A stretch of DNA of 9,139 bases, from NCBI GenBank assembly GCA_047620505.1, contig JBLHKS010000261.1, forward strand, positions 1 through 9,139, written 5' to 3'. The notes under the pieces are model-generated. The model had not been told where the DNA came from. It ran no database searches and was given only the letters and a program-made list of their open reading frames with translations. The translations under genes and the position numbers were made by a program. Shown piece by piece: positions 1-9,139 of the stretch (position 1 is the stretch's first letter; each line of letters starts with the position of its first letter). This DNA is from JBLHKS01 sp047620505. GTDB lineage: Bacteria > Verrucomicrobiota > Verrucomicrobiia > Verrucomicrobiales > DEV007.

Positions 1-100
1 GAAGCTGACCGAAAACATCACGGCCCAGCAGTTGATCGATCTAGTTGCGTTCCTTGACGAAAGCTACAAAGCTGCTCTACCGGGCTACCCAGCAAAATAA
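1..100 (+). CDS. C-terminal end of a c-type cytochrome-like protein (partial)
   Basis: Only the last 32 codons are present (reading from base 2 to the TAA at 98-100); the 5' part lies outside the window. The visible segment contains the stretch QQLIDLVAFLDESY. It aligns without gaps to GQLIDLVTFLHSRY near the C-terminus of the heme lipoprotein at 1355-1807, and both are followed by a short Pro/Tyr-containing tail. In small class I c cytochromes this position is the C-terminal helix that packs on the heme. The heme motif itself is not visible, so the cytochrome call rests on similarity to the downstream paralogue. It converges with the broken response regulator, whose original stop lies 49 bp downstream. 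Confidence 0.6.
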   Translation, partial: KLTENITAQQLIDLVAFLDESYKAALPGYPAK

Positions 101-149
101 AGAGAAGGCCCGCGTCCCAACCCGCGGCGATCCCGGTGCCTGCGCCCGT

Positions 150-825
150 TCAATCGAGCCGCTCAGCCTCGACCCAGCGCACCGCGTAACGCAAAACCTC
201 GTTGCTGTCCGCGAGTCCCAGTTTCTCGCGAATGTGCGCTCGATGCGCGTCAACTGTGCGTCAACTGTGCGTCAACTGTGCGTCCACTGATGTTAAGCTG
301 ATCGGCGATCGCCTCCGTCGCCTTGCCTTGCCCGATCAACTCGAAAACTTCCAGCTCACGATCCGTCAACCGCGCCAGCGGAAAGCTGAACCCAACCTTG
401 TCGCCGTCCACGAGTGATGTCAGAAAGTGGTTCGTGACCTCCGGGCTGACGTAGACCGTGCCGCCGAGAACTTGGAGCAACGCTTCGATCAGTTTCTCGG
501 AATTTTCCTTCATGAGATACCCCCGCCCGCCCGAGCGAAGCACACGCTCGGCATAGATCAGTTCGTCATGCATCGACACGACGAGCACCGGCAACTTGGG
601 ATGCAGGACCTTCAAATCCTTGAGCAACTCCAAGCCGTTCTTATCTGGCAAGGTCAAGTCACTGACAACGACATCAGGTGAAGACTTTCCGATCAGATCG
701 AGCGCCTCCGCAGCGCAACTCGCGACGCCGCAGATTTCGAGCGTTTCTTCCGCGTCGATCAGGTAGGTGACGCCATGGCGGAAGACAGCGTGATCGTCGA
801 TAATGAAAACTTGTTTTACGGCCAT
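150..825 (-). pseudogene. NarL/LuxR-family response regulator, frameshifted in the HTH by an 11-bp tandem repeat
   Basis: The chosen start is the ATG at 825. It puts the acidic pair D10-D11 (VFIIDDH) at the usual place; an in-frame ATG at 900 would add 25 residues and seems less likely. The receiver domain (about 5-120) looks intact: phosphoacceptor D56 in VVSDLTLP, S84 in VVSMHDE, and K106 in GYLMKEN. The C-terminal LuxR/NarL helix-turn-helix starts at about 152 (LTDRELEVFELIGQG). It is interrupted after GRTVDA by a repeat-induced frameshift, giving QLTHS and a TGA at 250-252, 191 residues in all. With one 11-bp unit instead of three, the frame continues as DAHRAHIREKLGLADSNEV...YAVRWVEAERLD to the TGA at 150-152. 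That gives 217 residues, normal for the family. As read, the protein keeps a receiver but has a truncated recognition helix and no final helix, so it probably cannot bind DNA. No partner kinase is in view. A sequencing or assembly error is the main alternative. Confidence 0.85.
248..284. repeat. 11-bp perfect tandem repeat, three copies plus a partial fourth
   Basis: The plus-strand unit CGTCAACTGTG occurs at 248-258, 259-269 and 270-280 without mismatch, followed by CGTC at 281-284. It sits in the codons for the recognition helix of the response regulator. Because 11 is not a multiple of 3, three consecutive units read through all three frames, and one of these gives TGA in the third unit. 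Any copy number of three or more therefore stops the regulator. Two copies shift the frame, and one copy gives the family-consensus sequence. This looks like slippage or duplication of an originally single sequence. Confidence 0.95.
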
Positions 826-1021
826 GGCGGAATCGTTCGGAACGATGATGAGCGTAGGCGTTGGGTTGCCGAAGACAATCCGAATCTGCTCCCTCCGCAT
901 TGTCGGCGCGGGATCTGCGTACGCGCCGTACGCAATACCGCGACCTCATGAGTCGTCGCACGCCCAATACCCGCTCATCGCCAACGGCTCTAAGATCATT
1001 TTCAAATCCAATCCACGAGTC
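826..1021. other. Divergent intergenic region, about 196 bp
   Basis: This gap separates the minus-strand response regulator from the plus-strand DUF2934 gene and should hold promoters for both. The only clear structure I see is the inverted repeat at 916-934. I could not identify convincing -35/-10 pairs in either direction. Bases 826-900 would be coding if the upstream ATG at 900 were the regulator's true start. Confidence 0.5.
916..934. promoter_or_regulatory. Perfect inverted repeat, candidate operator
   Basis: TGCGTACG and CGTACGCA are exact reverse complements separated by CGC (8-3-8). The repeat lies 91 bp upstream of the preferred regulator start, or 15 bp upstream of the alternative ATG at 900, and 87 bp before the DUF2934 start. 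Dyads of this size in divergent promoter regions are commonly binding sites for dimeric regulators. No T run follows on either strand, so a terminator is unlikely. Which protein binds it is unknown. Confidence 0.45.
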
Positions 1022-1243
1022 ATGCCAAATAAGTCACGATCCACCACCAAATCCGCAAAAACAAAGACGCCGAAACCGCCTGCTCGAAAGACAGCGGGCA
1101 AGCGTTCGAAGGGGCAGACGGGAATTACCTCCGACGATGAGATTCGCGTCGCCGCCTATCACGTTTACGAGCATCGCATCGGCAACGGCCACCACGGAGA
1201 TCACTCCTCCGATTGGTTCGAGGCCAAGCGAATGCTGAGCTGA
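1022..1243 (+). CDS. Small DUF2934-like protein
   Basis: This is a 73-residue protein. The N-terminal 35 residues are rich in Lys, Arg, Thr, Ser and Pro and are probably disordered. The C-terminal part, about 36-73, has the pattern SDDEIRVAAYHVYEHR...GDHSSDWFEAKRML, which matches the short DUF2934 motif: an Ile-Arg-x-x-Ala-Tyr helix, a Gly/His-rich turn, then D/W-x-x-A-[KE]. DUF2934 has no established function. Such proteins are often small, basic and encoded singly. The ATG at 1022 was chosen over the longer in-frame ATG at 803, which would overlap the response regulator antisense and add non-conserved sequence. No clear ribosome binding site is visible. It lies 111 bp before the cytochrome gene and may have its own transcript. 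Confidence 0.7.
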   Translation: MPNKSRSTTKSAKTKTPKPPARKTAGKRSKGQTGITSDDEIRVAAYHVYEHRIGNGHHGDHSSDWFEAKRMLS

Positions 1244-1354
1244 AACCACTTCGCGTTGAGTTGAATCGAGCTGGCCAATCGCCGAGCAGCACTTCGCAAC
1301 TCAAGCAGAGAAACTCGAACCGAACACCACTATCAATTTGAAAACCAATTCATC
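1244..1354. other. Intergenic leader of the cytochrome gene with small repeats
   Basis: The 111-bp gap holds an 8-bp inverted repeat, TTGAGTTG at 1256-1263 and CAACTCAA at 1297-1304, with a 33-nt spacer. It also holds a direct repeat CACTTCGC at 1247-1254 and 1290-1297 that overlaps the right arm. The promoter for the cytochrome-DUF302-CDF set should lie here, but I could not assign boxes with confidence. No T run follows the dyad, so it is a weak terminator candidate at best. Confidence 0.35.
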
Positions 1355-1807
1355 ATGAAAGCGATTGCTTACATATTAGGAATCATCGCCGCCGTCATCT
1401 GCCTGACATCCTGCGAACCGAAAGCCACTTCCGGCAAGGGCATGGTGCTCCCAGAGGGCGATTTCGACCGCGGCAAAGCCAGCTTCGCCGACCTCAAATG
1501 CAATCGCTGCCACATCGTCACTGGCGTCGAAATTGCAGCTTACGAAGGCGGCTGGGATCCGCCGCTCGAGTTGGGCGGCACGGTCTATCGCGTCAAAACC
1601 TACGGCGATCTCGTTACGGCGATCACCAATCCCGGTCACGTCATTTCGAAGAAATACAAAGATCAACTTTCAGCGTCCGGCGTATCGCCGATGCCCTCTT
1701 TGATTGAAGAGATGAGCGTTGGTCAGCTCATTGACTTGGTCACGTTCCTGCACTCGCGTTATGTCAAGCTTCAGCCGGAATATGAATATGACTACGTCAT
1801 GTACTAA
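1355..1807 (+). CDS. Lipoprotein c-type cytochrome, single heme
   Basis: The protein is 150 residues. The N-terminus is a lipoprotein signal: Lys2, a hydrophobic stretch to residue 16, and a lipobox LTSC with Cys20 as the predicted lipidated residue. A single heme-binding motif C49-N-R-C52-H53 follows, with H53 as proximal ligand. M113 in SPMPS is the likely distal ligand, as in class I cytochromes c. The C-terminal helix (about 122-138) contains GQLIDLVTFL and resembles the partial protein at the left edge. The mature protein should be anchored on the periplasmic side of a membrane and carry electrons; its partner is unknown. It is the first gene of a plus-strand trio, 23 bp before DUF302. 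No Shine-Dalgarno sequence is evident before the ATG. Confidence 0.9.
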   Translation: MKAIAYILGIIAAVICLTSCEPKATSGKGMVLPEGDFDRGKASFADLKCNRCHIVTGVEIAAYEGGWDPPLELGGTVYRVKTYGDLVTAITNPGHVISKKYKDQLSASGVSPMPSLIEEMSVGQLIDLVTFLHSRYVKLQPEYEYDYVMY

Positions 1808-1830
1808 CATTACCACCACGAACTCAAAAC

Positions 1831-2214
1831 ATGAAATACATTGTCACCACTGAGAAGAGCATTGAACAAGCAAGCGTCGATCTTGAGGCCGCCGTGAAGC
1901 GGAACGGATTTGGCGTCCTCCACATGTATGACCTGCAACAAACGCTCAAGAGCAAGGGCGTCGATCTTCCGAACGCCTGCCGAATTTATGAGATCTGCAA
2001 TCCCCAAAAGGCGGAACAAGTTCTGAAGAATGACATGACGTTGAACATGGCGCTGCCTTGTCGAATTTCGGTATTTCAGCACAACGGGGAGACGCAGATC
2101 GGGATGATCCGGCCAAGAGCGATGTTGTCGATGCTCAGCGATGATGACGCGTTGGCGACGGTGGCTGAAGAGGTAGAGTCGATCTCGATTCGCATCATCG
2201 ATGAGGCGAAGTGA
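1831..2214 (+). CDS. DUF302 domain protein
   Basis: This 127-residue protein has no signal peptide or membrane segment, so it is probably cytoplasmic. It spans one DUF302 domain: an N-terminal strand and helix (KYIVTTEKSIEQASVDLEAAVKRNGFGVL), the mid-segment ACRIYEICNPQKAEQVL, then LPCRISVFQHNGETQIGMIRP and a C-terminal helix. The family fold is known from structures but no biochemical role is settled. DUF302 genes are often found beside cytochromes or metal- and sulfur-related genes. C53 and C75 (in ACRIYEIC, C60 also) and H27 in VLHMYD are visible but not shown to be ligands. It sits 23 bp after the heme lipoprotein and 12 bp before the CDF exporter, so co-transcription is likely. Confidence 0.85.
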   Translation: MKYIVTTEKSIEQASVDLEAAVKRNGFGVLHMYDLQQTLKSKGVDLPNACRIYEICNPQKAEQVLKNDMTLNMALPCRISVFQHNGETQIGMIRPRAMLSMLSDDDALATVAEEVESISIRIIDEAK

Positions 2215-2216
2215 TC

Positions 2217-2223
2217 GAGGAAA
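2217..2223 (+). promoter_or_regulatory. Ribosome binding site of the CDF gene
   Basis: GAGGAAA lies between the DUF302 stop (TGA, 2212-2214) and the ATG at 2227, with 6 nt between GAGG and about 3 nt between the whole run and the start. It is the clearest Shine-Dalgarno-like sequence in the window. It supports ATG 2227 as the start and keeps the His cluster in the protein. Confidence 0.6.
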
Positions 2224-2226
2224 CCC

Positions 2227-3135
2227 ATGGCGGCGCTTCACGATCATCATCACCATCATGAGACTCTCGGTGGCGCGGCATTCGCCGTTGCCGTCGCCAT
2301 CAACGTCTTCCTGACGTTCGTTGAAGTCTCAGTTGGCCTCTACGCTGGAAGCACGGCGCTGATCGCCGATGCCCTGCACAACATGAGCGACGCAGCCGCG
2401 CTTGTCATCGCATGGTGGGCTCGGCGAGTCGCCGCGCGCAAAGCTGATGGTGCGTTCACCTTCGGTTATCGGCGGGCCGAATTGGTCGCCGCGGTCGTCA
2501 ATCTGACAGCCCTCATTGTCTTGGCGCTGTCACTGGCGAACGAAGCGGTCATGCGGCTCTTCGATCCAGTCGAAGTCCACGGCGGCGCAGTCGCGATTGC
2601 CTCCGTGGTGGCGATCGTCGTCGATATCGGGACCGCTTGGCTACTCTGGAAGCTCGCCAAAGGCAGCCTCAACCTCAAGGCTGCGTTCCTGCATAACTTG
2701 TCAGACGCTGGATTCTCAGTCGCCGTGCTTATCGGCGGACTCGTCGTTCTCAAAACCGGCATGGTCTGGATCGACTCGGCCCTCACGCTAGCGCTGGCGG
2801 TTCTCATGATCGTCCCTTCGCTGAGCCTGCTTAAGCAATCGGCACGCATCCTGATGCTCGGCGCGCCTCCTGACATTGACACCGAGGAGGTTCGCAAAAC
2901 GCTGCTCGAAATCGAGGGCGTCGCGGATGTGCATCACCTTCATTTTTGGCAGATCGACGAATCGACAAAATCCGTCGAGGCGCATCTCACGACGCGGAAC
3001 ACCGCGCCGGAGAACCTCAGCCGAATCATTTCGGAGGCTCGCGCCAAAGTTCTTGAGCGCCACCAGATCGCGCACGGAACCTATCAAGTCGAACCAGCCC
3101 AATCAAGCTGCGACGACGGCGATCATCACGCTTGA
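2227..3135 (+). CDS. Cation diffusion facilitator (CDF) metal exporter, CzcD/ZitB-like
   Basis: The protein has 302 residues and about six membrane helices (residues 16-200), which fits the family. It should export Zn2+ or related divalent cations from the cytoplasm in exchange for protons. The intramembrane metal site is visible as H51 and D55 in ADALHNMSD (helix 2) and H156 and D160 in FLHNLSD (helix 5). The His/Asp pairing is typical of the Zn/Cd/Co members rather than the Mn or Fe groups. Residues 5-11 form a His cluster (HDHHHHH), and the tail ends DDGDHHA; both are likely cytoplasmic metal-binding segments. The C-terminal cytoplasmic domain (about 208-290) contains GVADVHHLHFWQID, the usual dimerising ferredoxin-like region. 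It is the last gene of the cytochrome-DUF302-CDF set and converges on the ACR3 gene across 59 bp. The exact metal is inferred, not shown. Confidence 0.93.
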   Translation: MAALHDHHHHHETLGGAAFAVAVAINVFLTFVEVSVGLYAGSTALIADALHNMSDAAALVIAWWARRVAARKADGAFTFGYRRAELVAAVVNLTALIVLALSLANEAVMRLFDPVEVHGGAVAIASVVAIVVDIGTAWLLWKLAKGSLNLKAAFLHNLSDAGFSVAVLIGGLVVLKTGMVWIDSALTLALAVLMIVPSLSLLKQSARILMLGAPPDIDTEEVRKTLLEIEGVADVHHLHFWQIDESTKSVEAHLTTRNTAPENLSRIISEARAKVLERHQIAHGTYQVEPAQSSCDDGDHHA

Positions 3136-3160
3136 CGGCGCTGGCCGAGAAACGCGTTAG

Positions 3161-3186
3161 GAAAAACCAGACGCCAAGGCGGCTGG
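3161..3186 (-). terminator. Rho-independent terminator of the RND/ACR3 operon
   Basis: Read on the minus strand, CCAGCCGCCTTGGCGTCTGG folds as a 4-bp stem, one mismatch, then 3-4 more G/C pairs around a short loop. It is followed directly by TTTTTC. It begins 8 nt after the ACR3 stop codon at 3195-3197. The T run is on the minus-strand side only; from the CDF side the same hairpin is followed by CTAC, so it should act mainly on the ACR3 transcript. Confidence 0.6.
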
Positions 3187-3194
3187 CTACAAGG

Positions 3195-4391
3195 TCACGA
3201 AGCGTTATCGGATTGCGGAGCCGATGGGAACCAGTGCGATGTTTTCTTGCAGAATCCCACGAGCATCAGCATCAGCGGCACCTCGATCAAGACACCGACG
3301 ACGGTGGCCAACGCCGCGCCCGAGGAGAGTCCGAACAGCATCACCGCCGTGGCGATGGCGACCTCGAAGTGATTCGACGCGCCGATCATCGCTGCTGGAG
3401 CCGCGTCTTGATAGGATAGCTTGAGCGCCTTCGCCAAAGCGTAGCCAAGCGCGAAAATGAGAATGGTCTGGAGAAACAGCGGGATCGCAATCCAAACGAT
3501 GGTCAGGGGGTTGGCGACGATGACCTCGCCTTTGAAAGAGAAGAGCAAAACCAAGGTCAACAACAGCGCGCTGATGGTCACAGGTGTGAGGTAATGCAGG
3601 AATTTCTCTTTGAACCACGCCTCGCCCTTCGCCTTGAGAATCCAGCGCCGGGAGAGGAAGCCAGCGACGAGAGGTAGCGCGACGTAGATTCCGATAGAGA
3701 GCGCGAGCGCCTCCCAAGGCACCGGTAGACGGCCGACGCCGAGGAGCAGCCCGCCGAGGGCTCCGTAAAGCACGAGCATAATCAGCGAATTGATGGCGAC
3801 CATGACGAGCGTGAGACCGTCGTTGCCTCGGGCGAGGTGCCCCCAGACTAACACCATCGCCGTGCAGGGCGCGATCCCCAGCAAGATACAGCCCGCCAAG
3901 TAGCTGCGCCAGAGCGGAATTTCCAGCATCTTCACCCCTTCGTGCAGCACCACGACGCCCGAGCCGTGCTCAGCTCCCACGGGAAGGTTGAGGCCGAAGG
4001 GCATCCTCACCAGATCGGTCGCGTCCACGCCGATGAAGGCTCGCAACAAGACGCCGAGGAACAGGCTGGCGATGGCATACATCGTGAAGGGCTTCACGGC
4101 CCAGTTTATGAACAGGGTCAGCAGCACCGGCTTTCCGCTCCGCCCCGCGCGCACGACGCCAGCGAAGTCGATTTTGACCATGATCGGATACATCATGAGG
4201 AACAGACAAACGGCGATGGGGATCGAGACGACAGGCGCTCCGCCCACTTCGAGCGCGAGCCCGTCGAGAGCTTTGGCGAATCCGGGGGCGATCTTGCCGA
4301 GCAGAATGCCAGCGCCCATGCAGAGCATTACCCACACGGTGAGATAGCGCTCGAACAGGCTGATCGGCTTTTGATCTTCGTTAGTTTTCAT
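3195..4391 (-). CDS. acr3: ACR3-family arsenite efflux permease
   Basis: This 398-residue, roughly 10-helix inner-membrane protein belongs to the BASS-related ACR3 family, which exports As(III), and in some members Sb(III), using membrane potential or protons. Visible family signatures are the FERYLTVWVMLCMGAGILLG start, SIPIAVCLFLMMYPIM, C176 in GIAPCTAMVLVWG (the conserved helix-4 cysteine needed for transport), and GASNHFEVAIA with E343. Residues about 115-163 between helices 3 and 4 form a loop longer than in the ACR3 sequences I recall, such as that of Bacillus subtilis, and carry several His and Gly residues; this accounts for most of the extra length over the usual ~350. It is the last gene of the pump operon, 22 bp after the RND gene, and a terminator follows it. 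No clear ribosome binding site precedes the ATG. No arsR or arsC is nearby in the window. Confidence 0.92.
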   Translation of the reverse strand: MKTNEDQKPISLFERYLTVWVMLCMGAGILLGKIAPGFAKALDGLALEVGGAPVVSIPIAVCLFLMMYPIMVKIDFAGVVRAGRSGKPVLLTLFINWAVKPFTMYAIASLFLGVLLRAFIGVDATDLVRMPFGLNLPVGAEHGSGVVVLHEGVKMLEIPLWRSYLAGCILLGIAPCTAMVLVWGHLARGNDGLTLVMVAINSLIMLVLYGALGGLLLGVGRLPVPWEALALSIGIYVALPLVAGFLSRRWILKAKGEAWFKEKFLHYLTPVTISALLLTLVLLFSFKGEVIVANPLTIVWIAIPLFLQTILIFALGYALAKALKLSYQDAAPAAMIGASNHFEVAIATAVMLFGLSSGAALATVVGVLIEVPLMLMLVGFCKKTSHWFPSAPQSDNAS

Positions 4392-4413
4392 GAGTGACGA
4401 ATCATGCTCTGAG

Positions 4414-7666
<3,253 letters not shown>

Positions 7667-7674
<8 letters not shown>

Positions 7675-8677
7675 CGGCGGTCACAGGTTGTCCGTCACTC
7701 AGATCAGCGGCGGGATTCGCAACGATGGTTTCGCCGTCATCGAGGCCGGCGAGAATCTCGATCTCACCCGCGTCGCGGCGCCCGGTTCGGACGATGCGGA
7801 GACGCGCCGCCTCACCTTCGATCACGAAGACGTAGTCCATTTGACCGCGCGAAATCAGCGCCGACTCAGGCACGGACAAGGCAGTCCGCAAGCCGCGAGG
7901 CAAGAACGCGCGACCGAACTGACCGGCGCGCAGATCCGGATGCTCGGGCAAGTCGAGCTTGATGGAAAACGTTCGGCTGCCGACATCGGCTGAGGGCGCG
8001 ATCTCCGTGATTTCGCCCTTCAGATCGGCGTTCGCGCCGCTGACCTGAATGCGGTAGGAATCGCCGAGCTTGAGACTGCCAGCGATCGATTCTCCGGCGT
8101 TGATCTCCAACCGCAGCAGCGAGGAATCCTCCAAAGAAAACAACGGCCGCCCCGGCGACGCGAAATCGCCCGGCTCCATCAGCTTGCGCGTGATCACGCC
8201 GTCGAAGGGCGCTTTGACCGAAGCGTTGTCGACCAAGCTCTGGGTTTCGTCGACCGTGGCCGCGGCGATCCGCTGTTGCGATTCGACCTTCTCAAATTCG
8301 GCTTGCGTGACCGAACCCGAATCGAGCAAATTACGGTAACGCGTCAGCTCGCGATCAGCCTGCGCCAACCCCGCTTTGGCCCGATCGAGCGATGCCCGCA
8401 ACTCGCCAACCTCGATCTCCGCCAGCTTTTCATCCTGCTCGACCCGCTTGCCCGGAGTCGCCAACATCTCAAGCACGCGTCCGGTCACTTTCGCGGAAAC
8501 CTGCGCTTCCTTTCGCGGGCGGACCGTGCCGACGACTTCTTCAAAGACCGGGACTTCGCTGGCTGCAGCGACGTGCCCCTTGACCGCGACGGCTTCCTTT
8601 GGCGTGGACACGTGGGGGTCGTGCCCACCGCAACCGGCGAGGGCAACCGCGGCGACCAAAATCAGGTGAACTCTCAT
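7667..8677 (-). CDS. RND periplasmic adaptor (membrane-fusion lipoprotein)
   Basis: The 336-residue protein starts with a lipoprotein signal; the lipobox ALAGC ends at C16, the predicted lipid anchor. Next come a barrel-sandwich (lipoyl-like) half at about 50-90 (GTVRPRKEAQVSAKVTGRVL), a coiled-coil hairpin at about 92-150 (ELRASLDRAKAGLAQADREL ... EKVESQQRIAAA), and the second lipoyl half with VKAPFDGVITRK at 154-165. Beta-barrel and membrane-proximal domains run to the end. Members of this HlyD/AcrA class link the inner-membrane RND pump to the outer-membrane channel. The start overlaps the upstream stop as ATGA, and its own stop overlaps the RND start by 8 nt. A short His-containing stretch after the Cys (GGHDPH) is visible, but no metal-binding role is established. 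Confidence 0.93.
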
Positions 8678-9139
8678 TTGGTGGATTTGTGAGGGTTGAG
8701 GATCGGCAGGCCGAGCGCATGACGAAGTGAAGTCAGCGCGATCTGTCGCGCCGCTTGTGCGTCTGTCAGGCGAACGCGGGCAGCGGTCAGAGCCGTTTCC
8801 GCATCGATGAGCTGGGTACTCAGCGCGAGGCCTTCCTGAAAGCGCTTTCGTGTTAGATCGAGACTTTTCTCCGCGCTCGTGACCGCTTTCTCCGCTAACT
8901 CGATCCGAGTGCGCGCGGTTTCCAAGTTCAGGCGCGCGATCTTACCCTCCAGATCGATCTGCAGCTGCTGCCGACGAATTTGTTCTTCGATGATCGCCAA
9001 GTCCGCCTCGGCTTGCGCGATTTGCGCCTTGGTCTCGCCGCCACGCCAAACGTTCATCCTCACCGTAACTCCGGCGATCCAGCTGTCGCCACCGTCCGAT
9101 TCGGTGAACCCCTGATCGTGTCGCGCCGCGCCGAACGCC
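8674..9139 (-). CDS. Outer-membrane efflux factor, TolC/OEP family (partial, C-terminal part)
   Basis: The reading frame is open from the right edge (first full codon at 9138) to the TGA at 8674-8676. This gives about 154 visible residues; the N-terminal portion lies outside. The order is that of an OEP repeat: a beta-strand segment AGVTVRMNVWRGGETKAQIAQ, where the hydrophobic-x-GG turn leads into a helix. Long Ala/Glu/Arg-rich coiled-coil helices follow (EADLAIIEEQIRRQQ ... LNLETARTRIELAEKAVTSAE), then the second helix pair with TRKRFQEGLALSTQLIDAETAL and a short tail. The motif RFQEGLALSTQLIDAE is typical of TolC-like channels. A GTG at 9061-9063 is internal and not the true start. The stop shares ATGA with the membrane-fusion gene start, so this is the first visible gene of the pump operon. 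Confidence 0.9.
   Translation of the reverse strand, partial: AFGAARHDQGFTESDGGDSWIAGVTVRMNVWRGGETKAQIAQAEADLAIIEEQIRRQQLQIDLEGKIARLNLETARTRIELAEKAVTSAEKSLDLTRKRFQEGLALSTQLIDAETALTAARVRLTDAQAARQIALTSLRHALGLPILNPHKSTK

Noticed and set aside
101..149. Terminator hairpin between the left-edge gene and the regulator (CCGCG...CGCGG)
   Set aside because: The stem is only 5 bp and no T run follows on either strand.
248..284. CRISPR-like short repeats
   Set aside because: The units are 11 bp and directly abutting with no spacers, and they lie inside a coding sequence, so this is a simple tandem repeat.
826..900. N-terminal extension of the response regulator from ATG 900
   Set aside because: It adds 25 residues before the receiver's first strand. 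Receivers of this family begin within a few residues of that strand, as with ATG 825. The choice is not certain, as neither start has a good ribosome binding site.
803..1243. Longer version of the DUF2934 protein starting at 803
   Set aside because: The first 73 codons overlap the response regulator's start antisense and the divergent promoter region, and show no family resemblance; ATG 1022 gives a normal-sized protein.
2239..2262. Engineered His-tag at the CDF N-terminus
   Set aside because: Natural CDF exporters commonly have His-rich N-terminal stretches; this one is mixed with Asp/Glu, uses native flanks, and is matched by a second natural His cluster at the C-terminus.

Overview
The window comes from a Gram-negative bacterium: it encodes lipoproteins, a periplasmic-type c cytochrome and a three-part envelope pump with an outer-membrane channel. 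Composition is moderately GC-rich and most starts lack a clear Shine-Dalgarno sequence. The response-regulator, DUF2934 and ACR3 styles remind me of Verrucomicrobia or a neighbouring phylum. That placement is an impression from family resemblance, not a result.

Left part (1-1250): the last 32 residues of a c-type cytochrome-like protein run off the left edge. Facing it is a NarL/LuxR-type response regulator gene on the minus strand. It is broken inside its DNA-recognition helix by three tandem copies of an 11-bp unit. Reading the sequence with a single copy restores a full-length 217-residue regulator. A perfect 8-3-8 inverted repeat lies in the divergent gap, followed by a small basic DUF2934 protein on the plus strand.

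Middle (1355-3135, plus strand): a compact set of three genes with gaps of 23 and 12 bp. They encode a lipoprotein c-type cytochrome, a DUF302 protein, and a cation diffusion facilitator (CDF) metal exporter with a His-rich N-terminus. The cytochrome's C-terminus resembles the partial protein at the left edge, so the broken regulator and the DUF2934 gene are flanked by two related cytochromes.

Right part (9139 back to 3161, minus strand): a tight operon of outer-membrane factor (partial), membrane-fusion lipoprotein, RND pump of the HAE-like (Asp-Asp) type, and an ACR3-family arsenite permease. The first two junctions overlap (4 nt and 8 nt) and the last gap is 22 bp. A hairpin followed by a T run ends the operon just past ACR3, in the short space facing the CDF gene.

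The region reads as two convergent metal/metalloid export modules: divalent cations via CDF, and arsenite via ACR3 with an RND envelope pump. A redox module (heme lipoprotein plus DUF302) and a disabled two-component regulator sit beside them. No arsR, arsC or histidine kinase is visible in this window.
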